From assembly GCA_007127665.1 (NCBI GenBank), contig SKYY01000095.1, positions 1-8,081 on the forward strand: a DNA stretch of 8,081 nt. The letters run 5' to 3'. The notes beneath the pieces are model-generated. The model was given only the letters and a program-made list of their open reading frames with translations. It was not told the DNA's origin and made no database searches. Positions 6,709 to 8,081 of this stretch are shown here, piece after piece. Within the stretch, counting starts at the first letter, position 1. Each line of letters begins with the position of its first letter. The translations under genes were made by a program, and so were the position numbers. This DNA is from Balneolales bacterium. Its GTDB lineage: Bacteria; Bacteroidota; Rhodothermia; Balneolales; Natronogracilivirgulaceae.

Positions 6709-6737
6709 TGTAAAAAAGTTGGTGGACTTTTTTCACA
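6709..6737 (-). promoter_or_regulatory. Inverted repeat between sigma and anti-sigma-like genes (attenuator, terminator or operator candidate)
   Basis: The arms AAAAAAGT (6712-6719) and ACTTTTTT (6726-6733) are perfectly complementary around a 6-base loop. Three more outer pairs (TGT/ACA) form if one C at 6734 is bulged. On the minus strand the transcript would form a hairpin whose 3' arm is a run of six Us, 64-92 nt after the sigma-factor stop codon. This could reduce read-through into the repeat gene. Because the stem is A/U-rich, a DNA-binding site is an alternative. The left part on the minus strand includes the TTGTGAAAAAAG shared with the metallopeptidase gene upstream region. Confidence 0.4.
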
Positions 6738-6800
6738 AGCGCCGAATCTGACAACTAATAGCCAAAGATCAGCTGTATGCAACCCCTGAAAGAAATGGAT

Positions 6801-7328
6801 TCAAGCCTCACTCAATAATTCCCGCAGCTTCATTCTTGCACTGAACAATCTTGATTTGACCTTCTTCTCATCAATTTCAAGGATATCGGCAATTTCTTGA
6901 TAACTAAGCTCCTCGAAGTGCCTGAGTTGAATCACTATTCTTTGGTCTTTGCTTAGTAATGCCATGCTATCATAAAGCTGACGACTCTCTTCCTTGGCGA
7001 CCATGATCTGGAATGGCGTATGGTCATCCTGCAACGACGGTGACAGCATTTCCCCTTTGCGCGTGTTACGGAGATAATTGAGCGACTCGTTGATCATAAT
7101 TTTGTATAACCAACTGTAAAACTTTTTCCCGGTATTGAAAGTGTGAAGTTTCTCCCAGGATTTTATAAATCCGTTTTGAATAATATCCTTGGCCGCATAT
7201 TTATCCTTTACAATGCCAAGCGCGGTTCTGTACATCGGAAGCTGGTAGCGCATCACCAAGTGATCGAAAGCCCCATTATCCCCATTCAGACATTGTAAAA
7301 CTAACTCAAGATCATTTTCATCAGCCAT
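6801..7328 (-). CDS. ECF-type RNA polymerase sigma factor
   Basis: This is a compact sigma-70 family protein of 175 residues. Residues about 18-88 form region 2 ('AFDHLVMRYQ', 'AKDIIQNGFIKSWEKL', then KFYSWLYKIMINESLNYLR). A short linker at about 90-115 replaces region 3. Residues about 120-172 form region 4 with a helix-turn-helix (LSYQEIADILEIDEKKVKSR). It would direct core RNA polymerase to a small set of promoters, typically for envelope stress or surface functions. I chose the ATG at 7328, which gives the typical MADENDLELV start and has a GGAG 10 nt upstream. An in-frame GTG at 7355 would add nine residues. The gene lies 139 nt after the STAS gene and 146 nt before the anti-sigma-like repeat gene. 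The sequence alone does not define its promoters or whether it controls its own transcription. Confidence 0.93.
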   Translation of the reverse strand: MADENDLELVLQCLNGDNGAFDHLVMRYQLPMYRTALGIVKDKYAAKDIIQNGFIKSWEKLHTFNTGKKFYSWLYKIMINESLNYLRNTRKGEMLSPSLQDDHTPFQIMVAKEESRQLYDSMALLSKDQRIVIQLRHFEELSYQEIADILEIDEKKVKSRLFSARMKLRELLSEA

Positions 7329-7338
7329 TTTCCAACGA

Positions 7339-7342
7339 CTCC
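7339..7342 (-). promoter_or_regulatory. GGAG ribosome-binding candidate favouring the 7328 start
   Basis: On the minus strand GGAG lies 10 nt before the ATG at 7328. This supports that codon over the GTG at 7355, whose upstream bases show only GGGGT close by. The spacing is slightly long and the motif is short. Confidence 0.35.
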
Positions 7343-7389
7343 AGTCATAAGTCACACCCCAATCGAAACATCTTCCTTCATCTGGAAAA

Positions 7390-7402
7390 TAGCAAATTGC
7401 TA
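7390..7402. promoter_or_regulatory. Palindrome TAGCAAATTGCTA upstream of the sigma gene
   Basis: Six-base arms pair perfectly around a single central A, 62-74 nt before the chosen sigma-factor start. It sits in an AT-rich region next to a second palindrome, AAATAATTATTT (7423-7434). A minus-strand TTTG (7408-7411) and TATTTTCC (7384-7391), 16 nt apart, loosely resemble a Bacteroidota-type promoter (TTTG then TAnnTTTG), with the palindrome overlapping the second element. An operator over the sigma promoter is plausible but not shown. Confidence 0.3.
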
Positions 7403-7467
7403 AAAAACAAACACTCTCTATTAAATAATTATTTTTTAATAACTAGCCCGGATCATTTCTGGAGGAA

Positions 7468-7761
7468 TCATTCCCGCTCAATAACAACAAACACCTGATC
7501 AAGCCTGGTATACCTGAAAACATCCCGAACATGTTTGCTGAGATTGGTCAATCGCAATGTATGTCCATCTTCGTTCACCCGTTTGTATACATTAACCAAT
7601 ACGCTTAATCCCATACTGGAAATATAATCCAGCTCTTTCATGTCAATGGTTATCGTTCCATGCAACCGGGATAATTCTTCCGTTGCCTTCTCGGCCTGAC
7701 TGGCATCAAACCGGCCCCCGAACCTCACCTCATCCTCACTTACCTTTTCTATTGTCAGCAT
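7468..7761 (-). CDS. STAS-domain protein, anti-anti-sigma factor type (SpoIIAA/RsbV-like)
   Basis: The 97 residues make up a single STAS domain, the usual length for a stand-alone anti-sigma antagonist. The alternating strand-helix pattern runs 'VRFGGRFDASQAEKATEEL', TITIDMKELDYISSMGLSVL, 'LRLTNLSKHVRDVFRYTRLD'. In the ISSMG segment, S49 aligns with the serine that RsbW/SpoIIAB-type kinases phosphorylate in RsbV and SpoIIAA, so phospho-switching is possible. Family members bind a HATPase anti-sigma kinase or a signalling complex in the cytoplasm. No kinase or PP2C phosphatase is visible in the window. It is transcribed toward the ECF sigma gene 139 nt away, so a regulatory link is suggested only by position. 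The start is ATG 7761, and no Shine-Dalgarno is visible. Known STAS partners act on other sigma groups more often than on ECF factors. Confidence 0.9.
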   Translation of the reverse strand: MLTIEKVSEDEVRFGGRFDASQAEKATEELSRLHGTITIDMKELDYISSMGLSVLVNVYKRVNEDGHTLRLTNLSKHVRDVFRYTRLDQVFVVIERE

Positions 7762-7841
7762 AGGAGCAACTTGACTTTATTCACATCTTTGCCAACCAGG
7801 AAAACTGCCAGCCGGCTTTAAATGCATACCTGTTATGGGAT

Positions 7842-8081
7842 TCAACGCCTCTGGCTTAATGACGTCCCCTGGCTGGGATCATGCGCAATGCGCGGGGGCA
7901 GGAATCCTTCCGGATAATTCGTCACATAATCTGCACCGAAAAGCCGGTTGTGAACAACGGTATTTCGGTACACCTCCCAGTCGAACCGCCCCTTCTTGCG
8001 GTAATAAAGAGTGATGAACGACGAGGTCATGACGATAAAGGCCGAATAGAGGATGGCCAGCCAGAGCATCTGGTCGCGCAC
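7842..8081 (-). CDS. C-terminal part of an unrecognised membrane protein (5'-partial)
   Basis: The frame is open to the right edge. The last visible codon is GTG at 8079-8081, and the protein probably continues beyond the window. One hydrophobic helix spans about residues 5-27 (MLWLAILYSAFIVMTSSFI region). It is followed by a basic YYRKKGRFDW segment and a polar tail of about 50 residues with NTVVHNRLFGADYV and NYPEGFLPPRI. The basic residues just after the helix suggest a cytoplasmic tail. It could be the last helix and tail of a transporter or a small single-pass protein. I do not recognise the family. It ends 80 nt before the STAS gene on the same strand. Confidence 0.6.
   Translation of the reverse strand: MRDQMLWLAILYSAFIVMTSSFITLYYRKKGRFDWEVYRNTVVHNRLFGADYVTNYPEGFLPPRIAHDPSQGTSLSQRR

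Noticed and set aside
7795..7830. Terminator between the membrane-protein fragment and the STAS gene
   Set aside because: The only hairpin seen (GCC-GGCT-GGC followed by AGTTTT on the minus strand) has a three-base-pair stem, too weak to support.

Overview
The window most resembles a chromosomal segment from a member of the Balneolota/Rhodothermota group or a related Bacteroidota-like lineage. The main evidence is the gene at the left edge, which ends in a type IX secretion sorting domain containing YPNPFNP. Outer-membrane barrel architecture and weak or absent Shine-Dalgarno sequences also fit. No rRNA, tRNA, insertion sequence or CRISPR array was seen, and coding density is high.

Layout, left to right: (1) 1-705, plus strand, the C-terminal part of a secreted T9SS cargo protein. 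(2) 859-1884, minus, a PrsW-family intramembrane protease with a C-terminal extension. (3) 1916-4879, minus, a large exported protein combining a HExxH peptidase domain, a probable beta-propeller and an outer-membrane beta-barrel; it lies 31 nt upstream of prsW and is probably co-transcribed with it. (4) A good intrinsic terminator at 5043-5072. (5) 5101-6654, minus, a single-pass membrane protein with an anti-sigma-like cytoplasmic domain and an extracytoplasmic part made entirely of 38 nine-residue repeats. (6) 6801-7328, minus, an ECF sigma factor. (7) 7468-7761, minus, a STAS-domain anti-anti-sigma-type protein. (8) 7842-8081, minus, the C-terminal end of an unrecognised membrane protein that runs off the window.

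The minus-strand genes read as a possible envelope-signalling neighbourhood. It holds a STAS regulator, an ECF sigma factor, a membrane-tethered putative anti-sigma factor with a very unusual repetitive extracytoplasmic domain, and, past a terminator, two membrane or envelope proteases. One of these belongs to the PrsW family, whose Bacillus subtilis member starts proteolysis of the anti-sigma factor RsiW. That the proteases act on the repeat protein is inference from neighbourhood and family precedent only.

The standout is the repeat protein. Its nonapeptide consensus is roughly M-R-[EDN]-P-[ST]-F-[LV]-x-[LM], repeated without gaps except for one four-residue register break. DNA-level 54-bp duplications show that it has grown in two-repeat (18-residue) steps. 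I do not recognise it as a named family.
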